Shown: positions 55,195-64,000 of the stretch, piece by piece | Layout of the letters: every line of letters starts with the position of its first letter | Position numbering within the stretch: position 1 is the first letter of the stretch | Origin: Tenrec ecaudatus | Lineage: Eukaryota; Chordata; Mammalia; Afrosoricida; Tenrecidae | Direction of reading: 5' to 3' | Assembly: GCF_050624435.1 (NCBI RefSeq) | Contig: NC_134536.1 | Location: forward strand, 127,496,758-127,560,757 | Length of the DNA: 64,000 nt | Made by a program: the position numbers and the translations under genes | The notes under the pieces: model-generated | What the model saw: only the letters and a program-made list of their open reading frames with translations | The model's database searches: none | What the model was told of the DNA's origin: nothing

Positions 55195-55299
55195 AGGAGC
55201 CCTGGTGAGAGTGGTTCCAGGTTAGCTGCTAGCCACAGGTCCACAGTTCAAAACCACCAGCTGCTCTGAGGAGACAGGCGGGCCTTGCTACTTGTAAGA
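55195..55299 (+). repeat. AfroSINE split by SPIN
   Basis: GGAGCCCTGGTGAGAGTGGT, AGTTCAAAACCACCAGCTGC and CTTGCTACTTGTAAGA form the first part. The remainder, from ACGGAGTCGCAGTCTGGAAA to CACTCCATGGAAGTGTGGGC, follows SPIN at about 55491-55600. Confidence 0.85.
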
Positions 55300-55490
55300 C
55301 AGCGGTTCTCAACCTGTGGGTCACGATCCCTTTGGGGGTCGAATGACCCTTTCACAGGGGTCGTCCGATTCATCACAGTAGCAAAATGACAGTGATGAAG
55401 TAGCAACGACAATAATGTTATGGTTGGGGTCACCACCCCATGAGGAACGGCATGGAAGGGTCACGGCATGAGGGAGGTGGAGAACCATTG
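55300..55490 (+). mobile_element. SPIN (hAT) short copy inserted in an AfroSINE
   Basis: Complete 191-bp element from CAGCGGTTCTCAACCTGTGG to GGAGAACCATTG, with CCTTTGGGGGTCGAATGACC and AGTAGCAAAATGACAGTGAT inside. Both ends are close to the SPIN consensus. The flanking octamers ttgtaaga and cagtacgg share only the central TA, so the duplication has decayed or the ends are off by a few bases. Confidence 0.92.
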
Positions 55491-55605
55491 CAGTACGGAG
55501 TCGCAGTCTGGAAAGCTCCCTGGGGCAGTTCCATTCTGTCCTGCAGGGTCTGTGAGTCCGAATCCACTCCATGGAAGTGTGGGCTTCTTGTTTGTGTGCT
55601 GGTGT

Positions 55606-56985
55606 TTGGTTTTTCCACAAACTGGAAAATCCTACTTGGGAACTGAGGAGTGACTAGCCCCCATGTCCTGGCGGACATAAAAGGGAGCACTTTGGGGGTG
55701 GTGTAGACAAAGCCCAAGGCTCCCAGCCAGAGAGAGGTCTGGGGAGAGCTCCTTAGGGGGCCCTCGGAGGTGGAGAGGCTAGCCAATAAGGCAGAGACCA
55801 TGTCAGTGAGGAGGTGGGGAACCGAAGGGGCACTGGGAAGGCAGGAGGGTCATTGAGGGGCCTTGCCAAAGGCTGCCAAGCGCTCTGGACCTTGACACAG
55901 GAGCACTCACCTTCGAAGAAGCCTTCCCCAAGGGAATAGTCAAGTTGGAAGCTGGGTTTCAGGGGATCAGATCAGAGCTGGAGTCCTTGGGGTGTAAGCA
56001 GTTCCATGCTGGCTGAAAGGATGGCAGTCCAAATGCACCCAGAAGAACAGGACGGGTGCGTGCCTGGGGATCCCCTTCCGAAAACCCTATGAAGCGCAGT
56101 TCTAAGTCCACAGCAACTGGTAAGGTGCCCTCAGAAAAGTGAGGAATGGCGGGGACCAGGGCTTATCGAGGCAGCGGTAGCCCAGAGGGGACATTTCCCT
56201 GGGGACTGAGAGACCCGGCTGCACCTCCTCGCAGTGAAGAGGAAGGGGGGATGAGGATAATGAAAGGCAGAAAGGGGAGCAGCAGGCTCATCACCGTTTC
56301 TCCTTTCCTCTTTGGACTGGTGGGAAGAGCCTCTGCCCGGAGTAGGCGAGGTTCACTGAAGGTGAGGAAGGATGGAGGAGGTCTGAGACCGCCTCTGTAC
56401 GGAAGAAGGTACAGGACTAGGGATGCAAGCTTTGGGCCCTGGGTCTGTGAGAGCAGCATGAGGCCCCATGGGCATGGAGTCAGGATGGTAGAGCCCTGAA
56501 TGCAGATTGGATTTAAGACGACCCAACCCCTGAGCCTGCTTCTCTGCTGCCTGGTAGGTCCGTGAGAGGTGCAAAGGGTTTGCCCTGAAAGACAGGCAGT
56601 TTCAACCCATCCAGTGGCTCCGGGCCAGACTGAGGCCATGCTGGGAAGTTGGTGGGGTTCTCAGGCCTCCTGCCTTTTCATTCTCCCCACCTGCTCCCCG
56701 CTTCCATGGCTCAGCCTCCTTCTCCTCTCTCGAATGTTGCTTTCTGGACCTGAAATTCACCCACATCAAGGTGTTCACCTTGATGAAAGGGTCTCCATAC
56801 GTGTATCTATAATTCCTATGCACTTGAACTGTCAGGAATAACCACTGATTACATAACATCTGTGTTCCCCAAAAGTTAGCGACATTACTGTCAGTATAAG
56901 ATCTGGTAATACGCTGTGCTTTTGTTGGTCCTGAAATTGTGAGATGATTTTTTTAATAACTCAAAGTTAATATATAGCTGTATAC
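55606..56985. other. No recognised gene
   Basis: Open frames of 117 codons (56146-56499, +) and 158 codons (56163-56639, -) overlap antisense to each other and lack domains. Confidence 0.4.
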
Positions 56986-56989
56986 ACGG

Positions 56990-57182
56990 AAAGGAGTCTG
57001 GTGGCATTGTGGGTTAAGCTTGGGCTGGTAATTGCACCATCAGTGGTTCAAACACACAGTTCCTTGGAGAAAGATGAGCTTGTTCCAAAGACTTAGCCTT
57101 GGAATCCCAAAGCAGCAATTCTACTCTGTCTCATAGGGTCACTGTGAGCCCAAATCAGCTCATTGACTGTGGGTTTGGGTTA
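56990..57182 (+). repeat. AfroSINE
   Basis: GGAGTCTGGTGGCATTGTGG, CATCAGTGGTTCAAACACAC, TTAGCCTTGGAATCCCAAAG, CTCATAGGGTCACTGTGAGC. Complete but diverged. Confidence 0.85.
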
Positions 57183-57261
57183 TATAAAAAAGATGTGGAA
57201 AAAAGTTTCCAGGACCTTTGAATTCTATTTTTCTACATATTTCGAAGCCTCATCATACATC

Positions 57262-57430
57262 TGCAAATGATTAAGCAACTCAACTGCTAACCCTCAGAAA
57301 ACAGGCATAGAGATCTGCTCCCAAAGGTTACAGCCTTGAAACCATGTGGAGCACAACTCTCCTCCGCCCCTGCAGGCCGACACATGGGTTGCCATCAACT
57401 GGAATAGGCTTGATGACAACTCACAACTAT
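57262..57430 (+). repeat. AfroSINE, older copy
   Basis: ATTAAGCAACTCAACTGCTA, GATCTGCTCCCAAAGGTTAC, GCCTTGAAACCATGTGGAGC and GGGTTGCCATCAACTGGAAT. Confidence 0.7.
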
Positions 57431-57432
57431 GT

Positions 57433-57735
57433 AACAGGCAGGCATGTCGTCTGAAGCCAGGGGCCACCTGTGGAACCGACCATCCATTGCTCTGAGGCAA
57501 GTTCTGCTTGAAGCCGAAAAACAGGAAAGCATGAAAGCCAATAGCAAAAGATGAAATCTGAACTACACTCTTGAGTATACCCCACCTGGGTTTAGAGACC
57601 ATCGAAAGAACAGATTTGATGCCTTGAACACAAAAGACTAAAGACCTGACAAGTGGTGGGATGTCATTCACAAGACAAGACTCTGAAACTTGCTGTTGAA
57701 CTTGGAGTAGCTACAGTGAATGGAATACACAGTCA
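57433..57735 (+). mobile_element. RTE/BovB-type LINE, internal fragment
   Basis: CCAGGGGCCACCTGTGGAAC, CGACCATCCATTGCTCTGAG, GGGTTTAGAGACCATCGAAA and AACAGATTTGATGCCTTGAA correspond to the segment between endonuclease and reverse transcriptase, the region also present at about 15000-15300. Confidence 0.75.
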
Positions 57736-57739
57736 CTGT

Positions 57740-59510
57740 ACCAAAAAGCCTTGGTTATCAACGAATCAAGAAGTAGCATATGATGCACAGAGAGGACCGT
57801 AGGACTGACCCCACCATGAGACATGGCATCCCCTCACTGACCCATAGTGCTATGGGGAACAATACTGGAGACACAGTGTAGGCATTGTGCCTGGCCGACT
57901 CCTCCCCCCCACACACACACCCCACCGGGGCAAAACACCAAGGGAGTGCAACAGTACAGCAAGGGGAGCAAAGCAATGGAGTCCCCGAAGAATCTCAAAA
58001 ATAGACTTTGGGGAGAGGGCTTGGCACCTCATTAGACTTGATCAGAAAACATTCATAAAGGTCAACAGACCTGGAACTATTTACAGGCTTTTAATTTTTT
58101 ATTTTATGCCTATATAAGATAGAATAAACAATCCCTAGGAAAAAAACAATGGGACCGACAGTTCAGGGGAACAGTGGAGAGGGGGATATGGGGGAAAGGA
58201 AGGAGGGAGCCCACAAATCCAGGGACAAGGGAACAACAAGAGATCTAAAATCAATGGTGAGGGTGTAGAATGCCTGGTGGGTTTGATCAAGTACAATGTA
58301 GCTGAGAGGAATCACTGAAAGCCGAATGAAGGTCGAACATGATAGTGGGTCAGGAAAAAATAAAAGGAAATGGAGTAAAGAACTAGGAGGCAAAGGACAA
58401 TTAAAGAGGTATAAATATAGGCACGTACATATACAAATATATACATATATATGTAAATATACACATATATAATGATAGGGACATAAGTGTACATATATTT
58501 ATATGTTAAGTATTAAGGTTGCAGATGGACATTGGGTCTGTATTCAAGTCCTTCTTCAGCACAAGAACACTTTGTTCTAATAACCTGACATTCTGTGATG
58601 CACACCTTCCCAACACAATCGCTGAAGACAAAATGGGTGCATAAGCAAATGTGAAGAAAACTAATGGTGCCAGGCTATTAAAAGATATAGCATCTGTTGT
58701 CTTAAAGGCTTGAAGATAAACAAGCGGCCTTCTAGCTAGGAAGCAACAAAGCCCACATGGAAGAAGCACACCAGCCTGTACGATCACGAGGTGCCAAAGG
58801 GACCAGGTATAAGGCATCATGCAAAAAAAAAAAAGTATATGTAATATATACCATAGTGAATGAAGGGGGAAGTGCAGAGTGGAGACCCAAGGCCCAAGTG
58901 TGGGCCACTGGAGATCCCCTCACAGAGGGGTTTAGGAGAGCAGATGGGTCAGTCAGGGTGCGATGTAGTACCGATGAAGAACACAGCTTTCCCCCAGATC
59001 CTGGATGCTTCCTCCCCACAACTACTATGATCCGAATTCTACCTTGCAGGACTGGATAGGGCAGAGGTTGTGCACTGGTGCATATGGGAGCTGGAGGCAC
59101 AGGGAATCCAGGGTGGACGATACCTTCAGGACCAGGAGTGGGAGGGGCGATGCTGGGAGAGTGGAGGGTGAGTGGGTTGGAAAGGGGGAACCTATTACAA
59201 GGATCCACATGTGACCTCCTCCCTGGGAGGCGGACGGCAGAGAAGGGGAGGAAGGGAGACTCCGGACAGGGCAAGATATGACAAAATAACAATCTATAAA
59301 TTATCAAGGGCTCATGAGGGAGTGGGGAGCGGGGAGGGAGAGGGAAAAAAAGAGGACCTGATGCAAAGGGCTTAAGTGGAGAGCAAATGTTTTGAGAATG
59401 ATTAGGGCAAAGAATGTACGGATGTGCTTTATTCAATTGATGTATGTATATGTATGGATTGTGATAAGACTTGTATGAGCCCCTAATAAAACGTTTAAAA
59501 AAAAAAAAGA
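57740..59510 (+). mobile_element. Longest L1 3' UTR copy in the window
   Basis: The copy extends from about GACATGGCATCCCCTCACTG through a GGGGGATATGGGGGAAAGGA stretch, a tata-rich segment (58395-58510) and the core (CTTAAAGGCTTGAAGATAAA, CAAAGCCCACATGGAAGAAG) to AGCCCCTAATAAAACGTTTA and a poly(A) of about 12. It includes some 800 bases upstream of what the other copies keep. Its antisense strand carries a 310-codon open frame, 58732-59664, the longest open frame in the window. Confidence 0.85.
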
Positions 59511-59789
59511 AATCACAATCTCTGAACCCAAAACCCGAAGCACCTGTTCCTTCAGAGATGCTTTGAGCCAGAATTGACTTGTTAACAGAGGGCTTGGTTT
59601 GATTATGGTTTTGGAAACCATTGTACAAGTTCCTACTTGCAAAAAATTCTTCATCCCAATCCATTGCATGTACTGTATGTGCAGCTTTTACATCATGGGG
59701 AAGGCCTTGAGACTTGTCAGCAACTAAAGTATGGCTAAATAAAAACGGCTTGTTTCAACCCAAATAAATAAATAAATAAAAATAACTAT

Positions 59790-60155
59790 GAAAACATGGC
59801 AAAGAATTCCAGAACACTTCCCTGTGTTCATGCAGGACTTATACCAAGAGGTAGTTGTCAACGGGACAAGCGGATGAAATCCAGAACCTGTGCTTCGAAT
59901 TGTCCTTACTCTTCTGTAGGCGGAGCAAATAATCCCAGAAGCTGCACTGTATGGAGAAGAACTCTCTCACTCAGGGTCAGGATAAGAGGAAGACTCACTA
60001 ACCACTTTCAATATGCAGGTGGCACCACCGCGTTTTTTGAAATTAAACAACCCAAGGATTTAACTACCCAAGACTTCAGTATGAATTGCAAGTCCACGGA
60101 GAAAGACAAAAATCCTCACAAGTGGATCCAAAGACAACATCATGGCAAAGGGAGA
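59790..60155 (+). mobile_element. RTE/BovB-type LINE, deleted internal fragment
   Basis: AAAGAATTCCAGAACACTTC, GGCGGAGCAAATAATCCCAG, AAGAGGAAGACTCACTAACC and TCCTCACAAGTGGATCCAAA are consecutive but shortened pieces of the RTE reverse-transcriptase region. Confidence 0.7.
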
Positions 60156-60159
60156 AAAG

Positions 60160-61220
60160 ACTGACTTACCACGGCTTAGTCCTCCAAGTCACATGTTTGC
60201 TCTCCAGCGCTCTCTCAGGAGGCCTTGTGCAGTACCTCGGTCCAGCTCAGGAGTTGGTTAACTTCCCGAATACTACTTCCCCGGTGTTGCCCCCAGCCTG
60301 AAGAGCCCCTTCCAGATAAGCCTCTGTGTAAAGACAGGCCCCCTCTTCCCAGGGAGTGGGAACAGACTTTGTTCCTAGGGGAGGTAGGGCCCCAGAAAGT
60401 GGGGGTGGGGCACCCAGTGACGATGGAAAGAGCAGTGCATGGTAGAGGCAGGAGACCTGCCCTCAGGCCGGGGCCCAGCCCTCTCCAGTGCCCTAGGCCC
60501 AGTCATTTTCTGCTCAATCTGAATCTGTGCCATGGGTGTTGATAGAGTCGTTGCAGGACTCACCGTGGCTGCTCCTGTCCTGCGGCTACAGAGAGTGGCG
60601 GGTCTGGATGTCAGGGGCTAGGTGTGATCACCTGGGAGTGGGGTTGGCCCTCCTCAGCCAGCCCTCTGAACTATTTCATCTACTGATTTGGGATTTCCCA
60701 CACACACCCCTAAATTTTCATTCACCCAACCGTTGCTATGTGCCATAGATTTGATTCGAACTCATAGGGACTCAATAGGACAGAGAAGAACTGTCCCACT
60801 GGGCTGCCTACGCTGTTGCTCTGTCAGAAGCCGAGAGCCAGGTCATTCTCGGATGCTGTGGTCACTATGGGACCCATTTCTTCCCTCCAGCAAACAGGGA
60901 TGTATTAGGAGGCCACCTGGGCAGCTCAGACCTGAAGGAACTGCCTCGGAACGGAGCTGACCATCCTGGGAGTCTTGGCGACAAGCCCCAGGGGGTGTTC
61001 CCTGGCTGTGGCTCCGCTCCTTTTCGACTGGTCACCACCAGCTTCACCCCAGCCTACCCCAAGAAGGTTCTAGCAGTGGGGAATCCATGTCTTTCCATCT
61101 ACTTGCTCTTAGGAAAGTCTCCCGGAGACCCGTGGTCAGTCCCATCCTCCCGTTGGCCGGATGCTGTTCTCAGAAGGTGCAGAGCTGCCCAGCCCCACAG
61201 ACCTGCTCCCCAGCCTAAAG
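60160..61220. other. No recognised gene; one SINE fragment
   Basis: A reverse SINE fragment (TTCGAACTCATAGGGACTCA, ATAGGACAGAGAAGAACTGT) lies at about 60738-60830. The open frames are short and unsupported. Confidence 0.45.
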
Positions 61221-61221
61221 C

Positions 61222-61425
61222 AAAGGCGCCCTGGTGGTAGAGTCGGTTACTCGTTGGGCTGCTCACCACGAGGTCGGCAGCTCGAATCCCTCAGCCTGTG
61301 TGAGGGAGAGAGGTGAGGCTGTCTGCTCCTGTAAATAGCTTCAGCCTTGGGAAGCCCAAGGGGGCGGTTCTGCTCCGGTCTCGGGTTGCTCTGTGCCCTG
61401 GAAATGTGAGCTCAGTTTGGGTTGA
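61222..61425 (+). repeat. AfroSINE
   Basis: GGCGCCCTGGTGGTAGAGTC, TTGGGCTGCTCACCACGAGG, TCGGCAGCTCGAATCCCTCA and TCAGCCTTGGGAAGCCCAAG. Near complete with a well-preserved promoter half. Confidence 0.88.
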
Positions 61426-61571
61426 GCTTTGTGTAAAGCAGGCCTGACATTGAGGGGGGAGCAGAGATGGGTGTGAAGTGACACAGGTGCTGGGGGTGGG
61501 GGTGGGGCATGCAGTATGACAGAGGGAAGGGTTGTTGGGAGGAGGGCAAAGGAGGCTATGGTGCTCCAGCT

Positions 61572-61822
61572 TAGTCCTCCTCCTCCTCCTCCTCCTCCTT
61601 CTCCTCCTGCTCCTCCTGCTCCTCCTCTTCCTGTTTCTCCTTCCTACCCCTCCTCCTCCTCCTGCTCCTCTTCCTGTTCCTCCTCCTTCCTACCCCTCCC
61701 CCTCCTCCTCCTGCTCCTGCTCCTCCTCTTCCTATTCTTCCTCCTTCCTACCCCTACCCCTCCTCCTCCTCTGCCTCCTCCTCCTCCATACCCCTCCTCC
61801 TCTTCCTTCCTACCCATCTGTT
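61572..61822 (+). repeat. Polypyrimidine (TCC)n-rich tract
   Basis: About 250 bases of TCC/TCT repeats interrupted by CTTCCTACCCC units at semi-regular spacing. It has mirror symmetry suitable for triplex DNA and accounts for the Leu/Pro/Ser-rich open frames here. Confidence 0.9.
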
Positions 61823-61904
61823 GTTGGCTGCCACCAGACAGGCCCAACTCCCAGACCCGGTGGGTTTCAGGGGAGAACTGTGGTTGTAGGGGTTTCAGGG
61901 CTGT

Positions 61905-62020
61905 GACCTTTATGGAAGCAGATCGCCAGACCTTTCTTCCACAAGCCACTGGGAGAGGAGTTCAAACCTCCAACCTTTAAGCTCACAGCCAAGCCAACCA
62001 CTGGAGCCATCCAGGTTCCT
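61905..62020 (-). repeat. AfroSINE fragment
   Basis: GACCTTTATGGAAGCAGATC, GCCAGACCTTTCTTCCACAA and CAAACCTCCAACCTTTAAGC read as the reverse SINE. Confidence 0.7.
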
Positions 62021-62910
62021 GAGCCAAGGCTGGCCCGCAGGGCTGCAGGTACGGGGAAGCTACTCTTCAGCAGCGAGCTTGATGGGTTTGCTCACTGGCC
62101 CTCCATGGCTGGCTGGCCGCCACCCAAAGGACAGACTAGCTGTCAGGGCCCGGGTCCTGGGTTCTGGGGCCTCAACGCCCCATCCCCTGTCCCCCACCAC
62201 AGTCAGTGAGGTCCTGGGGGACCGCAGCAGCAGAGAGAGAGGAGGAGGGGAGGAGCTGCTGGGGGAGGGTTGGACTACTGAAATCCAACAGTTACAGGAC
62301 GTGTGGCGGGCTGATGGAGAGACAGGACTCCCAGCTTAGGAAGAGGAGCAGCTTGGGGGTGGCCCTGAGTTTGAGAGACCTGGGAAGCCTCCCAGCGGTC
62401 CCCCTGTGGATCCCTGGAACTCCCCACACACACATACCAGGAGGGGACAGGAAGTCCAGGGAAGAGCCCCAGGTACCCCAACACTGGAAGGCTGGGCGCC
62501 TCTAATGTTGACCTCTGACCCAGGGTCAGAGGGCAGGAGGAAGGAAATGGCGCCTCACCTCTAAGTTATAGAAATAGTAACAGAAAGGCCAGGAGTCTGT
62601 TTGCTGATTATTCCCTCCATTAGTGCTTTGTTTATGTTCCGTGTTTCTCACGGATTTTTTTCCCACTCTTTTTTGAGCATTTGGTACTAAAACCCTTCTT
62701 AGGATATACTGGCCCCTCTGTGTCTGGTAATTTGCATGTCAAGTCAAAATATATTTGTAATGACCACTTTGCCAGTAAGACACAATGACGCAAAAAAAAA
62801 AAAAGACATGTAAAAATGATCAACTCTGACCTCATTGTGAAATGTATGGGGCTTCGTGTACCTTCGACTGAAAGAGAGCCTCAGACCGGTGGCACTGAGG
62901 CTGCTGTTAG
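62021..62910. other. No recognised gene
   Basis: Open frames at 62079-62505 lack domain features. An A13 run lies near 62792. Confidence 0.4.
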
Positions 62911-62912
62911 AA

Positions 62913-63389
62913 CAGCGGTTCTCAACGTGTGGGTCGGGACCCCTTTGGGGGTGAACAACCCTTTCACAGGGGTCACCTGATACCATCGGAAAACACCTAT
63001 TTCCGACGGTCTTAGGAACCAAGACACCGCTCCTCTATCTATCTCCAGGCGGGTCCGCCCACATGCAGAGACGCCCACATACCCCACGTGAAGACTTACC
63101 CATGCTACACCACGCTTCAAGACATAGTTTCATTTATTTGTCATTAGAAAGAAATATTTCACAATGTATAATTACATCTTGTTTTTGTGATCAATCACTA
63201 TGTTTTAATGATGTTCAATTTGTCACGATGAAAATACATCCTGCCTATCAGATATTTACCTGACGATTCCTAACAGTTGTAAAAGGACAGTGATGAAGTA
63301 GCAATGAAAATAATGTTATGGTTTGGGGTCACCGCCACATGAGGAACTGTATTAAAGGGTCGCCGCATGAGGAAGGGTGAGAACCCCTG
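62913..63389 (+). mobile_element. SPIN (hAT) long copy, full length
   Basis: A 477-bp element from CAGCGGTTCTCAACGTGTGG to GAGAACCCCTG with both terminal repeats. Inside are GATACCATCGGAAAACACCT, ACGCTTCAAGACATAGTTTC, TTCACAATGTATAATTACAT and GATGAAAATACATCCTGCCT. It is the complete counterpart of the truncated copy at 8550-9000. No transposase is encoded. Confidence 0.93.
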
Positions 63390-64000
63390 GGCTACAGCTA
63401 TGGGCTGGCAGGGTCTCCTATTCACACGTGGCGGCACGGAGAGCTAGTGCTTCTCCTCCTACAGGGCCATGCCCGGAGACGGCTGCAGAACCCCAACAGC
63501 AGCAGGCGCATTGAAGACTAGACCTTAGGAAGGACTTCCAGGTCCTGAGAGTGAGCCACTGAGTCACAGGTCTCAGGTTGTCCTGTTCCAGAGGGCACTG
63601 TGTCTGGCCCCACGTGGGGTTTCCCAGGGCGTGGCCTCCAGGACACCTGTCTAGCGTAGTGAAGCTGGGTGACACGTAGGGAATGATGTCCAGGACCTGC
63701 CTGGCTCCCGGAAAACACCCTCCAGTAACCTGGGGCTCCCCCTGCTGAGTCCAATGCTACTCCTGAGGCGTGGCCCCGGGGTATCATGGCTCTGAGTTCC
63801 TTCAGGGACCAAGAGGAACCCCAGGATGTACTAGGTCGGAATATTGTAGACAGTGAGGACCTGCCCCCTGGGTGCCCCGGTGGGCCCAGGCGCACCAGGA
63901 GCCATTGCTTAGACGGCGGTCCCCTCTGTCCCCCTGTCTACCCAGCCCCCACTCCACCACTGCCACTATACCCTTCCCGCCCACCGCCCTGGAGGGAGCA
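63390..64000. other. No recognised gene at the right edge
   Basis: GC-rich sequence with an antisense open frame at 63518-63895 (125 codons) without domain features. An exon of the following gene could start beyond the window. Confidence 0.4.

Noticed and set aside
61516..61980. 154- and 124-codon Leu/Pro-rich open frames
   Set aside because: They are translations of the (TCC)n tract in several frames, and the composition alone explains them.
53117..64000. Search for TCTE1 coding exons
   Set aside because: No leucine-rich-repeat exon or N-terminal block of TCTE1 was recognised in the right flank.

Overview
This is a nuclear DNA window from a placental mammal, almost certainly an afrotherian and most likely a tenrec. 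The evidence is the repeat content: more than 25 copies of a tRNA-derived SINE of the AfroSINE type, RTE/BovB-type LINE fragments of the afrotherian kind, many 5'-truncated copies of an L1 3' UTR family, and six copies of the hAT transposon SPIN. SPIN is known from tenrec but was reported absent from elephant. The species call is inference from this combination.

There is one intact protein-coding gene: AARS2, the nuclear gene for mitochondrial alanyl-tRNA synthetase, on the + strand from the ATG at 42639 to the TGA at 52836. All 22 coding exons could be placed with GT/AG borders and consistent phases. They add up to 2,958 nt, or 985 codons plus stop, the human length. The start codon lies in a perfect TISU/YY1 element inside a GC-rich promoter. 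The polyadenylation signal is ATTAAA at 53033, and an orphan poly(A)-like insertion flanked by a 14-bp duplication sits directly at the poly(A) site.

1-30 kb, left flank: no exon of a functional gene was recognised. The region is a mosaic of AfroSINEs, L1 3' ends, a long RTE LINE (14.0-18.2 kb) split by an L1 insertion, SPIN and other hAT elements, LTR-like segments and simple repeats. 30.6-33.0 kb: a processed pseudogene of DNTTIP2 with a perfect 15-bp target-site duplication. 33-42 kb: nested repeats, including one SINE interrupted by both an LTR-like element and an L1 3' end. 42.5-53.1 kb: AARS2, whose large intron 1 holds a hAT element that itself contains an L1 insertion. 53-64 kb: the 3' flank, with a possible noncoding first exon of a following gene near 54.5 kb, more SINEs, the longest L1 3' UTR copy and a full-length SPIN.

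In human (6p21.1) AARS2 lies between SPATS1/CDC5L and TCTE1/TMEM151B. I looked for coding exons of those neighbours and could not find any. The most unusual signal outside the gene is an antisense reading frame, open or nearly so, that recurs in the same register in several L1 3' UTR copies (253 and 310 codons in the two longest).
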